Position numbers and translations under genes: made by a program. This document shows positions 27,199 to 35,412 of a stretch of 64,000 bases of DNA, in pieces. Origin of the DNA: Sphingomonas sp. Leaf34. Lineage in GTDB: Bacteria > Pseudomonadota > Alphaproteobacteria > Sphingomonadales > Sphingomonadaceae. The notes below the pieces were generated by a model. The model worked only from the letters and a program-made list of their open reading frames with translations, was not told the DNA's origin and did no database searches. The stretch lies in the NCBI RefSeq assembly GCF_001421805.1, contig NZ_LMLC01000003.1:558236-622235 (forward strand), in the 5' to 3' direction. Position 1 is the first letter of the stretch. Each line of letters starts with the position of its first letter.

Positions 27199-28443
27199 AT
27201 GAAGGTTCCGGCAGAGGCCAGCGACGAGAGCGAACAGGGTACCAAGCGCTTCCGTGCGAAGCGTGATGCGATCCTCGCCGCGGCGGCAGAAGCGATCAAC
27301 GAGCAGAGTGCCAAGGGCATGACGTTCGCGGACGTGGCGCGGCGCGTCGGGCTCAACACGACGAGCGTTACCTATTATTTCAAGCGCAAGGAAGACCTCG
27401 CGGCGGCGGCGTTCGAGAACACGCTCGAGTCCCTTATCGCGATGCTCGACGTCGCGATGGAAGAGGCGACGCCCGAGGCGCGCGTCCGCCGCTATCTCGC
27501 GCTCAACATGGATCGGCTGAACCGGATCCAGCGCGGCGAGGAGAAGGCGTTCGCGGTCCTGTCCGATCTGCGCGCCACCGAGGAACCGATGCGCGGCCGG
27601 CTGATGGCGGGCTGGCGCGAGGTGTTTCGCCGGACGCGGCTGCTCTGGGGACCGGCGTCGTCACGCGCGCAGACCGATCTCAACGGCGCGCGGGCGCATG
27701 TCCTGCTCGAAAACACGTTCTGGCTGCCGATCTGGCTGACCCGCTACGAGCCCGACCAATATGGCCGCGTCGAGGAGCGGCTGATGGATGTGTTCGCGCA
27801 CGGCATCGCGGGCAAGGCCGCCACCTGGTCGCCGACGCTGCTCGACCTCAGCCATGACGAGGCGGAGCCGGGTCGCGAGGCGTTCCTGCTGGCCGCCACC
27901 CGGCTGATCAACGAACTCGGCTATCGCGGCGCGTCGGTGCAGAAGATCGCATCCGAGTTGAACGTGACCAAGGGCAGCTTCTACCATCACCTCGACGCCA
28001 AGGACGACCTGGTCATCGCCTGCTACCAGCGCAGCTTCGACACGATCGCCGATGCGCAGAGCCGGGGCGAGGCCGAGGGCGGGACTTATTGGCACAAGCT
28101 GTCGAGCACGGTCGCGACATTGCTCGACGTGCAGTTCGCCGAGCGCGGGCCGCTGTTGCGCACCACCGCGCTTAGTGGTTTGCCGGTCAATGTACGCAAC
28201 GCGATGGTCGATCGGTCGAACGGCATCGCGCGGCGGTATGCGGGCATGATGATGGACGGGATCGGCGAGGGCTCGATCCGCGCGGTCGATGCGCTGATCG
28301 CGGCGCAGGCGTTGATGGCGCTCCAGAACGCGGCGTTCGACATGCGCAAATGGGCCTCGACGATGCCGCGCGAGCGCGCGGTGGCGATGTATGCCTCGAC
28401 GCTGATGTTCGGGCTGTTCGACGATCAGGTGGCCAAGGCGTAA
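27199..28443 (+). CDS. Double TetR-type regulator (two HTH domains)
   Basis: 414 residues, about twice the usual TetR length. Domain one, residues 18-75, has AILAAAAEAINEQSAKGMTF and VARRVGLNTTSVTYYFKRKE; domain two, from about residue 228, has AATRLINELGYRGASVQKIA and LNVTKGSFYHHLDAKDDLV. Each is followed by a helical ligand/dimer region. It is divergent from the acyl-CoA dehydrogenase gene and probably controls the catabolic region. A fusion of two TetR units means one chain could carry the DNA-binding pair of a normal dimer. Confidence 0.9.
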   Translation: MKVPAEASDESEQGTKRFRAKRDAILAAAAEAINEQSAKGMTFADVARRVGLNTTSVTYYFKRKEDLAAAAFENTLESLIAMLDVAMEEATPEARVRRYLALNMDRLNRIQRGEEKAFAVLSDLRATEEPMRGRLMAGWREVFRRTRLLWGPASSRAQTDLNGARAHVLLENTFWLPIWLTRYEPDQYGRVEERLMDVFAHGIAGKAATWSPTLLDLSHDEAEPGREAFLLAATRLINELGYRGASVQKIASELNVTKGSFYHHLDAKDDLVIACYQRSFDTIADAQSRGEAEGGTYWHKLSSTVATLLDVQFAERGPLLRTTALSGLPVNVRNAMVDRSNGIARRYAGMMMDGIGEGSIRAVDALIAAQALMALQNAAFDMRKWASTMPRERAVAMYASTLMFGLFDDQVAKA

Positions 28444-28543
28444 AGCGCGACCGACCCGGATCGGCGCACGTTCGCAGCCGGATCGGATTGGTTACCTCGC
28501 GTTAACGGCTTGCCGCCGATCCCGGCGCTCCACGGAGGGCGCC

Positions 28544-28924
28544 ATGCATAGTATCACGACCGATCTCGACACGGGCATCATCGAGGTCGAGGCATCGGGC
28601 TTCTGGACGATCCCGCATGTCGAGGATTTCCTGCGCGACCTGGACCGCGAGGCGCGCCGCGTGTTGGCCACCGGCAAGCGCCACCTGCTGCTGTGCAACT
28701 TCTCGAAGTCCGCGATCCAGCCGCAGGAGGTGATTGCGATGCTGCAACGCGTCGCGATGTCGATGCCGCTGAAATCGCGCAAGGTGGCGCTGTACACCGA
28801 AGGCAAGCTCGCACGCCTGCAGGTCAAGCGGATCGCCTCGGTCCGCGACGACATGGCGGTATTCGACGACCGCGCGACCGCGCTCGCGTGGATACTGGAC
28901 GGGCCAGCCGGCGCGCCGCACTGA
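28544..28924 (+). CDS. STAS/SpoIIAA-like hypothetical protein
   Basis: 126 residues, soluble. The pattern of strands and helices (GIIEVEASGFWTIPHVEDFL, GKRHLLLCNFSKSAIQPQEV, SRKVALYTEGKLARLQVKRI, RDDMAVFDDRATALAWIL) matches small SpoIIAA-like proteins. GGAGG precedes ATG 28544. No Ser phosphorylation site can be assigned. Stands alone; role unknown. Confidence 0.7.
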   Translation: MHSITTDLDTGIIEVEASGFWTIPHVEDFLRDLDREARRVLATGKRHLLLCNFSKSAIQPQEVIAMLQRVAMSMPLKSRKVALYTEGKLARLQVKRIASVRDDMAVFDDRATALAWILDGPAGAPH

Positions 28925-28962
28925 CACAAAGCGCCACGTCTCGCAGCGCCCCCCCTCCTCTC

Positions 28963-29044
28963 CCGTCATTCTGACGAACGTCAGGACCCAGGATTACAGG
29001 GGACGGCGTTCATAACTCTGGGTCCTGACTTTCGTCAGGATGAC
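28963..29044. repeat. Palindromic repeat (CGTCATTCTGACGAACGTCAG type)
   Basis: Arms CGTCATTCTGACGAACGTCA and TGACTTTCGTCAGGATGACG with an inner GGACCCAGG/ACTCTGGGTCC pair. Sits between convergent genes. Confidence 0.78.
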
Positions 29045-29060
29045 GAAGGAGCGTGCGCGC

Positions 29061-30371
29061 TTACCCGACCGCATCCTCCGCCCGCTTGAGGAGAACCCCG
29101 GCGCGCCAGTAGTGGAACAGCGCCCAGGGCGTCATCAGCGCGATGATCACCAGCGCATAACGCAGCGAATCCTCACCAAACCCAGGCTTCAGCAGGTCAC
29201 TGAGCCAGCCCACCATCGTCGGCCCCAGCCCCAGCCCAATCAGGTTGATGACGAGCAACGTGATCGCCGCCCACATCGCGCGAATCTGCAACGGCGCCAG
29301 ATGCTGAATCAGCGCAAAGCTCGGCCCGAGGTAGGAATTCGCAAAGATCAGCGACACGAAGTAGCTACCGATCGCGATCGCCGGCGCATCGATCAGGTAG
29401 AATGCGAGCGCGAACGGCAGCGATAGCCCCTTCATGGCCAGCACCACCCACGCCTGGACATGCAGCCCGTGGCGCTTGGCGAGCATGTCCGCGATCTTGC
29501 CGCCGGCAAGCGCCGATACCGCGCCGAACAACGCGCCCGGCAACGCGATATAGCGCGAGATATCGAGCATCGACACGCCCAGCGACCGCTGCATGTAGCT
29601 CGGCCCCCAGCCCGTCAGCGCATAGCCGATCATCGACGTAAGCGTCACGCCGACCACCAGATGCCGCGCCGGTGCGCTCGCCCACATCGATGCAAAGCCC
29701 TGGCCGATGCTCGGCATCGGCGTCGCCTCTGCTGCGCGGGCGGCGTCGGACAGCCCGCGGCGCGGCTCGACCATGAACAGCCGGACGAGGATGGCGAGCG
29801 CGATCCCCGGCAGCCCGACGGTCATCATCGCGATCCGCCAACCATAGGAATGCGCGACGACGCCGCCGATCAGCGTCCCGAAGCCCGCCCCAAGCACGAC
29901 GCCGAGCGAATAGACCGCCATCGCGCTCGCACGCTTTTCGGGCGGATAGAGATCGGCGATAATCGAATGGCTGGGCGGGCTCGATCCCGCCTCGCCGATG
30001 CCGACGCCGATCCGGAAGAGCATCAGCTGCGTGAAGTTCTGCGCGAGCCCGCACAATGCGGTCATCGCGCTCCAGATCGTCAGGCTGGCCGCGATGATGT
30101 TGCGCCGATTCGTCCGGTCCGCGAGCCGCGCGACCGGGATGCCGAGCGTCGCGTAGAAGATCGCGAACACCAACCCCGACAGCAATCCGAGTTGCGTGTC
30201 GGTCAGCACCAGGTCCGCTTTGATCCGCTCGAGCAGGATCGCGAGGATCTGGCGGTCCATATAGCTGAAGAAATAGGTGAAGGTGAGCAACGCGAGCGTC
30301 AAACCCCGTCGCTTCATCGCCAATGTGTCGGCGATCTCGGGATGGGACTGATACGCTGTGGCCACCGGCAA
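29061..30371 (-). CDS. MFS transporter, spinster-like
   Basis: 436 residues, about 12 membrane helices. MFS signatures: YMDRQILAILLERIKADL in helix 1, ATLGIPVARLADRTNRRNII between helices 2 and 3, and GIGEAGSSPPSHSIIADLYP, typical of the spinster branch often found near hydrophobic acid and steroid catabolic genes in Sphingomonadales. Substrate unknown; its place in the cluster suggests import of the acid that the synthetase activates. Confidence 0.88.
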   Translation of the reverse strand: MPVATAYQSHPEIADTLAMKRRGLTLALLTFTYFFSYMDRQILAILLERIKADLVLTDTQLGLLSGLVFAIFYATLGIPVARLADRTNRRNIIAASLTIWSAMTALCGLAQNFTQLMLFRIGVGIGEAGSSPPSHSIIADLYPPEKRASAMAVYSLGVVLGAGFGTLIGGVVAHSYGWRIAMMTVGLPGIALAILVRLFMVEPRRGLSDAARAAEATPMPSIGQGFASMWASAPARHLVVGVTLTSMIGYALTGWGPSYMQRSLGVSMLDISRYIALPGALFGAVSALAGGKIADMLAKRHGLHVQAWVVLAMKGLSLPFALAFYLIDAPAIAIGSYFVSLIFANSYLGPSFALIQHLAPLQIRAMWAAITLLVINLIGLGLGPTMVGWLSDLLKPGFGEDSLRYALVIIALMTPWALFHYWRAGVLLKRAEDAVG

Positions 30372-30813
30372 TACCTCGAAATCGAAACAGGCCTTACGCT
30401 AGGACAGGCAGGACGTACCAGACAAGCGAAAGCTACAGCGATTACAGACCATGAAGCACCACGATGGCCGCGGCGAAGCACGGTTTGGTAAATTTAACGG
30501 TATGACCGGGTAACGTGAGAAGGACGGCGGAAGATGCGTCCTCGTTCGGGTCGCTCTTCCGCCTTATCCCCTCTCCAACGTCGTAGCCGGGTACCTGTCC
30601 GCATTCTTCAAGTCAACGGACCGTCCGGGCAATCTGAATACCGGGTATGCGGGCTCCCTCGCATAGATTCGCGACGTTGCAAAGCGTCTTTTACGTGCAA
30701 TGCCGACTGACCCTGAAAACGTCCGCCCGACCGTTGCCTGGCGTTGGCGGGGCCCTCCCCACCGGCACCACGATGGCCGACGGTCGAGCCGACCTGTTCA
30801 GACCGGAACTCAA
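30372..30813. other. Spacer between the MFS and GST genes
   Basis: No gene seen. A stem GGCGGAAGA/TCTTCCGCC (30526-30534 with 30555-30563) followed by TTAT is present. Half-sites resembling the TetR operator (ACGGTA near 30497) lie upstream of the MFS gene. The rest is not recognised. Confidence 0.4.
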
Positions 30814-31428
30814 CTACGCGCCCGCGCTCGACCGCGCAGAGGCCCGCGAATGCCACGCGCGCAAATGCGTCAGCGCCTCGGGCATCGGCACACCCACGAA
30901 GGTCGAAAAGTCGATCGTCGTCAGCAGGACAATGTCGGCAATCGTGTAGCGTTCGCCGTCGAGCCAGTCCCGGCCGTCGAGCGCGGAATCGAACTCCGCC
31001 ATCGCTGCCAGCACGCGCGGCCGCTGGCTCTCGCCGAATTCGGTATATTGTGGCTTCACGATCCGCGCGGTCCAGGGATGTGTATGCTGCCAGACCATCG
31101 ACAACGGGGTCATCAAGCGTAATTCGGTTCGCCGGGTCCACATGTCGATCTCGGCGATGTTGTGCGCGCCGTGCCCGAACATCGGTGGATCAGGGTGCAG
31201 CACCTCGAAATAGCGGCAGATCGCGACGCTTTCGGTCAGCACGCGGCCGTCGTCGAACGCGAGCGCGGGCGTCTGCCCGAGCGCGTTGACCGATAGGAAC
31301 GCGTCAGACTTGTGCTCGGCCTTGGGAATCGAGATCTGTACCATTGGCACACGGATGTGCTTTTCGGCGAGGAAGATGCGGACGCGGCGCGGGTTGGGCG
31401 CGGGCATCGCGCTATCGTAGAACAGCAT
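30814..31428 (-). CDS. Glutathione S-transferase family protein
   Basis: 204 residues from ATG 31428 with GAGGAG upstream. The thioredoxin-like N domain (FYDSAMPAPNPRRVRIFLAE, NALGQTPALAFDDGRVLTES with the cis-Pro and Glu-Ser glutathione contacts, VAICRYFE) is followed by an all-helical C domain with RDWLDGERYTIADIVLL. It diverges from the acyl-CoA synthetase gene with a 73-bp space. Possibly detoxifies an electrophilic intermediate. Confidence 0.9.
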   Translation of the reverse strand: MLFYDSAMPAPNPRRVRIFLAEKHIRVPMVQISIPKAEHKSDAFLSVNALGQTPALAFDDGRVLTESVAICRYFEVLHPDPPMFGHGAHNIAEIDMWTRRTELRLMTPLSMVWQHTHPWTARIVKPQYTEFGESQRPRVLAAMAEFDSALDGRDWLDGERYTIADIVLLTTIDFSTFVGVPMPEALTHLRAWHSRASARSSAGA

Positions 31429-31501
31429 GGGCGTCTCCTCGATATCGTTTTTCGAATATACCGTATGGCATTGCCTGCGACGTTCGCCTAGCGATGCAGC
31501 G

Positions 31502-33085
31502 ATGACGACCGCCGCAGACATGCTCGCCACGGGCTTCGCCACGCTGCCCGATTTGATCCGCACCCACGCGCTCGAACGCGGCGATCGTATCGCGGTAGCC
31601 GATACCAAGGGCAGTATGGACTATCGAACGCTCGACTCGACGATGGACCGCGTCGTGGCGGCGCTGCAACGCGATGGAGTGGAGCCGGGCGCGGCCGTGG
31701 CGATCGTCGCCGCGCCGACGACCGACTACGCCTCGGCATTCCTTGGTACGGTACGCGCTGGCTGCGTCGCGACGCCGATCGCGCCGTCCGCCACGCCGGC
31801 GGCAATCGCCGCGATGATCGCCGATAGTGGCGCGCCGTTGGTGTTCCTGGATGTCGAGAATGCACGGGCATTGGAAGGTCAAACTTTTGCAGCCCGCTCC
31901 ATCTTGTTCTCCCGCGAAGGCGACAGCCCAGACTGGACTCCCGCCTTCGCGGGAGAACAATCTTTTGATTCATGGCTTGCTCCCGATGGAGCCGAGCCCA
32001 CCCCAGTTACCATCGCGCCCCAAGATCCGTTCAACATCATCTACTCGTCGGGCACCACCGGCACCCCCAAGGGTATCGTCCAAAGCCACGCGATGCGCTG
32101 GGCGCATATCGCGCGCAATACCGCCGCGGGGTTCGATACCGCCGTCACGATGATCGCCACGCCGCTCTATTCGAACACCACGTTGGTCAGCTTCCTGCCG
32201 ACTCTGGGCTGGGGCGGCACCGTCGTCCTGATGGGGAAATTCGACGCGCGCGCGTATCTCGAACTCGCGCAGCGCTACCGCGCGACGCACACGATGCTGG
32301 TGCCGGTGCAGTATCAGCGGATCATGGCGCTGCCCGATTTCGACAGCTTCGACCTGTCGGCGTTCCGCTTCAAGACCAGCACCAGCGCGCCCTTCTCCGC
32401 TGCGCTCAAGGCCGACGTGGTCGCGCGCTGGCCGGGCGTGCTCGTCGAGTTCTACGGGATGACGGAGGGCGGCGCGAGTTGCGCGCTGAACGCCACCGCC
32501 AATCCGACCAAGCTGCACACCGTCGGCCAACCGATGCCCGGCCACGAGATCCGCCTGATCGACGACGACGGTTTCGAGGTGGCGCCAGGCGAGATGGGCG
32601 AAGTCGTCGGTCGCAGCCCAGCGATGATGAACGGCTATCATGGCCGCGCGCAGGCGACGCGCGAGGCCGAATGGCACGACGCGGACGGCAACCGCTACAT
32701 CCGCCACGGCGATGTCGGCCGGTTCGACGCGGACGGGTTTCTGACGCTGATGGATCGCAAGAAGGACCTGATCATCTCGGGCGGTTTCAACGTCTATCCG
32801 TCGGATCTCGAGGCGGTGCTCGCGCAGCACCCGGCGGTAGCGGATTGCGCGGTGATCGGGGTGCCGTCCGAGGCGTGGGGCGAAACACCGGTCGGCTTGT
32901 ACGTGCCGCGGGCGGGTGCGACCGACGACGCGGCGACGATCCTGGCCTGGGCGAACGCGCAACTGGGCAAGACTCAGCGCTTGTCCGCGCTCCATGTCGC
33001 CGAGGAACTGCCGCGCAGCGCGATCGGCAAGGTCCTCAAACGCGAACTGCGCGACACCCTCGCGTCTACACCTCCGTCGTTTTGA
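31502..33085 (+). CDS. Acyl-CoA synthetase (AMP-forming)
   Basis: 527 residues from ATG 31502. ANL superfamily motifs: the P-loop-like YSSGTTGTPKGIVQSH, EFYGMTEGG (A5), NRYIRHGDVGRFDADGFL (A7), DRKKDLIISGGFNVYPSDLE (A8) and the catalytic Lys in PRSAIGKVLKREL (A10). Activates a carboxylic acid to its CoA thioester. Residues about 137-153 (FSREGDSPDWTPAFAGE) are encoded by a palindromic repeat inserted in frame. Followed by a thioesterase gene; probably one transcript. Confidence 0.93.
   Translation: MTTAADMLATGFATLPDLIRTHALERGDRIAVADTKGSMDYRTLDSTMDRVVAALQRDGVEPGAAVAIVAAPTTDYASAFLGTVRAGCVATPIAPSATPAAIAAMIADSGAPLVFLDVENARALEGQTFAARSILFSREGDSPDWTPAFAGEQSFDSWLAPDGAEPTPVTIAPQDPFNIIYSSGTTGTPKGIVQSHAMRWAHIARNTAAGFDTAVTMIATPLYSNTTLVSFLPTLGWGGTVVLMGKFDARAYLELAQRYRATHTMLVPVQYQRIMALPDFDSFDLSAFRFKTSTSAPFSAALKADVVARWPGVLVEFYGMTEGGASCALNATANPTKLHTVGQPMPGHEIRLIDDDGFEVAPGEMGEVVGRSPAMMNGYHGRAQATREAEWHDADGNRYIRHGDVGRFDADGFLTLMDRKKDLIISGGFNVYPSDLEAVLAQHPAVADCAVIGVPSEAWGETPVGLYVPRAGATDDAATILAWANAQLGKTQRLSALHVAEELPRSAIGKVLKRELRDTLASTPPSF
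31910..31961. repeat. Palindromic repeat inside the acyl-CoA synthetase gene
   Basis: Perfect arms TTCTCCCGCGAAGGCG and CGCCTTCGCGGGAGAA surround about 20 bp. No stop or frame change results. The same CCCGCGAAGGCGG core occurs between genes at about 7779. Confidence 0.88.
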
Positions 33086-33160
33086 CGAAAGTCAGGATTA
33101 AGAGCCACGAATGCTCCGCCGCCTGGCTCTGGATCCTGGGTCGAGCCCATGATGACGAAG
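33082..33160. repeat. Palindromic repeat between synthetase and thioesterase genes
   Basis: Outer arms TTTTGACGAAAGTCAGGATT and TCCTGGGTCGAGCCCATGAT with an inner AGAGCCA/TGGCTCT pair. It belongs to the unit class of 11786-11871, and contains the ATG at 33149. Confidence 0.7.
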
Positions 33161-33175
33161 GATGAAAGGATCATA

Positions 33176-33952
33176 TTGACCAGTCTCAAACAGGCAATCG
33201 ACGCCTTGGAGCCGATCGAGGGCGGCTGGCGCGGGACGGTGCCAGAAAACTGGAAGCAGGGCCGCACCGCCTATGGCGGTTTCTCCGCCGCGCTCGCGCT
33301 CCATGCCGCGCAGGCCTCTGATACCGACCTGCCGCCGCTGCGATCCGCGCAAGTGTCGTTCATCGGGCCGCTGTCGGGTGAGATCACGGTTCGCGCGCAG
33401 CGGCTGCGGCGCGGGCGCAACGCCGCGTTCGTCCAGGTCGACGTCGAGAGCGCGGCCGGGCTTGGGCTGCGCGCGACGTTCGTTTTCATGGGCCCGGTCG
33501 CCTCGCGCGTCGATCACCAGACTGGCGCCGCGCCGGAGTTTCCGGTGCCGGGGCCGGACACGCAGACGTTTCGCGGTCACAGCGCGGTCGCGTTCTCGCG
33601 CAACTTCGACCTGCTCGATCGCCGAGACGACGGCGTCGGGCCGTCCGAATGGCTGCGCTGGGCGCGACTGGCGGAGCGCGACGGGCTCGATCCGATGGTC
33701 GAGCTGATCGCGATCGCCGACTGCCTGCCGCCCGCCGCGCTGAAGCTGCTCGGCGGCCCTGCCCCGCTGAGTTCGATGACGTGGCTGTTCAACGTCCTCG
33801 GGCCCCGGCCGGTGACGCGCGACGGCTGGTGGCTGCTCCGCGCGACCACCGATTACACGCGCGAGGGCAGTTCGAGCCAGCAGATGGCGATTTGGAACGC
33901 CGACGGCACGCCCGTCGCCGAACAGATGCAGAGCGTCGCGATCTTCGCCTGA
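33176..33952 (+). CDS. Acyl-CoA thioesterase, TesB-like double hotdog
   Basis: 258 residues from TTG 33176, which has AAAGGA six bases upstream; an ATG at 33149 would add nine residues but lies in a palindromic repeat. Two hotdog repeats: TAYGGFSAALALHAA with LRSAQVSFIGPLSGEITV, and PLSSMTWLFNVLGPRP with DGWWLLRATTDYTREGSSSQ. The acidic active-site residue is probably in the second repeat. Likely releases or edits CoA esters formed by the preceding synthetase. Confidence 0.87.
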   Translation: MTSLKQAIDALEPIEGGWRGTVPENWKQGRTAYGGFSAALALHAAQASDTDLPPLRSAQVSFIGPLSGEITVRAQRLRRGRNAAFVQVDVESAAGLGLRATFVFMGPVASRVDHQTGAAPEFPVPGPDTQTFRGHSAVAFSRNFDLLDRRDDGVGPSEWLRWARLAERDGLDPMVELIAIADCLPPAALKLLGGPAPLSSMTWLFNVLGPRPVTRDGWWLLRATTDYTREGSSSQQMAIWNADGTPVAEQMQSVAIFA

Positions 33953-34063
33953 ACCCGACATATCTTGCGACATATTGACTACTTGGCGGCAAAACCCTGC
34001 GACAAGCGCGGCGTAGACCAGCGGCATTCGATGGGAATTCTTACCCCTCCGCCGGAGACCGAC

Positions 34064-34597
34064 ATGCGCAAGATCATCCTACCCCTCCTGTTCGCGGCCA
34101 GCGCGATCGCCTCTGCGGCGGGTGCCGCCCAGATCAATCCCGCCCCAGCGACCCCGCGCCCGCCGATCCGTCAGGACGCGAACCGCGACGGTGTCGGGAC
34201 GCGCGCCGAAGCGATCGCGCAGGCCGACGCCCGCTTCGCACAGATGGATACCGACCGTGACGGCCGGGTCACCGCCGGCGAGATGCGCGCCTATCGTGCC
34301 GCGCGGCACGATAGGATGGTGGCGAGCGGCCGCGATGTTCCCATCCCGCCGCCGGGCGGCAGCAAGCATGATGGGATGGGCCGGCGGATGGATCCGAACG
34401 GCGACGGCAGCGTGACGCGCGAGGAGTTCGAAGCCCGCGCGCTGAAGCGGTTCGACCGGATCGACGCCAATCACGACGGCGTGATCGATGCGACCGAGCG
34501 CGCGAATGCCGCGGAGATGCGCCATGACGACCGGCGCGAACGCCACCAGAGCGTCACGCCGCCTGTGCAGGCGACCGTGCCGGCGCCTGCTCGATAA
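34064..34597 (+). CDS. Exported EF-hand protein
   Basis: 177 residues from ATG 34064 with GGAGA upstream. A signal peptide (MRKIILPLLFAASAIASAAG) precedes four EF-hand-like loops: DANRDGVGTRAE, DTDRDGRVTAGE, DPNGDGSVTREE and DANHDGVIDATE. The last three keep the calcium-binding Asp pattern. The C-terminus is basic and Pro-rich. Likely periplasmic calcium binding; role unknown. It lies just before the two-component genes. Confidence 0.85.
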   Translation: MRKIILPLLFAASAIASAAGAAQINPAPATPRPPIRQDANRDGVGTRAEAIAQADARFAQMDTDRDGRVTAGEMRAYRAARHDRMVASGRDVPIPPPGGSKHDGMGRRMDPNGDGSVTREEFEARALKRFDRIDANHDGVIDATERANAAEMRHDDRRERHQSVTPPVQATVPAPAR

Positions 34598-34650
34598 CGC
34601 GAAGACGGGAAGCATCGGACGAACCCCGATGCTTCCCCTGGACAGCCGCC

Positions 34651-35388
34651 ATGCTAGACACTGCCCCGATGGGAGACATGCCGCATCTGCTGCTCGTCGA
34701 TGACGAGCGCTCGATCCGCGAGCCGTTGGCCGCGTACCTCACCAAACAGGGGTTTCGCGTCACGCAGGCCGGCGATGCGGAAAGCGCGCGAACCCGGCTG
34801 ACCGCCTATGCGATCGATCTGGTCATCCTCGACATCATGATGCCGGGCGAGGACGGCTTGTCGCTGTGCCGGCATATCGCCGCGACCAGCGAGGTGCCGG
34901 TGATCCTGCTGACTGCGCGCACCGAGGAGACCGACCGGATCATCGGGCTCGAAATGGGCGCGGACGATTATGTCGTGAAGCCGTTCTCGCCGCGGGAATT
35001 GGCAACGCGCGTCAAGGTGATCCTGCGCCGCGCGACCGCGGGCGGTGCACGCCAGCATGCCCCCGAGGCGAACGCCTATGCCTTTGCCGGCTGGGTGCTG
35101 AAATCGGGCGAACGCGCGCTGGTCGACCGCGAAGGCGTCTCGGTGCCGCTCTCGACCGGCGAATATAACCTGCTGCTCGCGCTCGTCACGCGCCCCCGTC
35201 AGGTGCTGACGCGCGACCAGTTGCTCGACCTGACGCAGGGCCGTGAGGCGGCCGCGTTCGATCGCGCGATTGACAATCAGGTCAGCCGGTTGCGCCGCAA
35301 GATCGAGGCGGATGCAAAATCGCCCGAATTGATCAAGACGGTGTGGGGTGGCGGCTACACGCTGGCTGCCGAAGTCACGCGGTTGTGA
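34651..35388 (+). CDS. OmpR-family response regulator
   Basis: 245 residues from ATG 34651 (ATG 34669 or 34678 also possible). Receiver domain with the acidic pocket DDER, the phosphorylated Asp in VILDIMMPGEDG, Thr in LLTAR and Lys in VVKPFSP; winged-helix C domain with LLALVTRPRQVLTRDQLL and IDNQVSRLRRKIE, WGGGYTLAAEV. Paired with the histidine kinase 24 bp downstream. Confidence 0.95.
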   Translation: MLDTAPMGDMPHLLLVDDERSIREPLAAYLTKQGFRVTQAGDAESARTRLTAYAIDLVILDIMMPGEDGLSLCRHIAATSEVPVILLTARTEETDRIIGLEMGADDYVVKPFSPRELATRVKVILRRATAGGARQHAPEANAYAFAGWVLKSGERALVDREGVSVPLSTGEYNLLLALVTRPRQVLTRDQLLDLTQGREAAAFDRAIDNQVSRLRRKIEADAKSPELIKTVWGGGYTLAAEVTRL

Positions 35389-35412
35389 CACGCCCCCTGT
35401 GATCGACAGACC

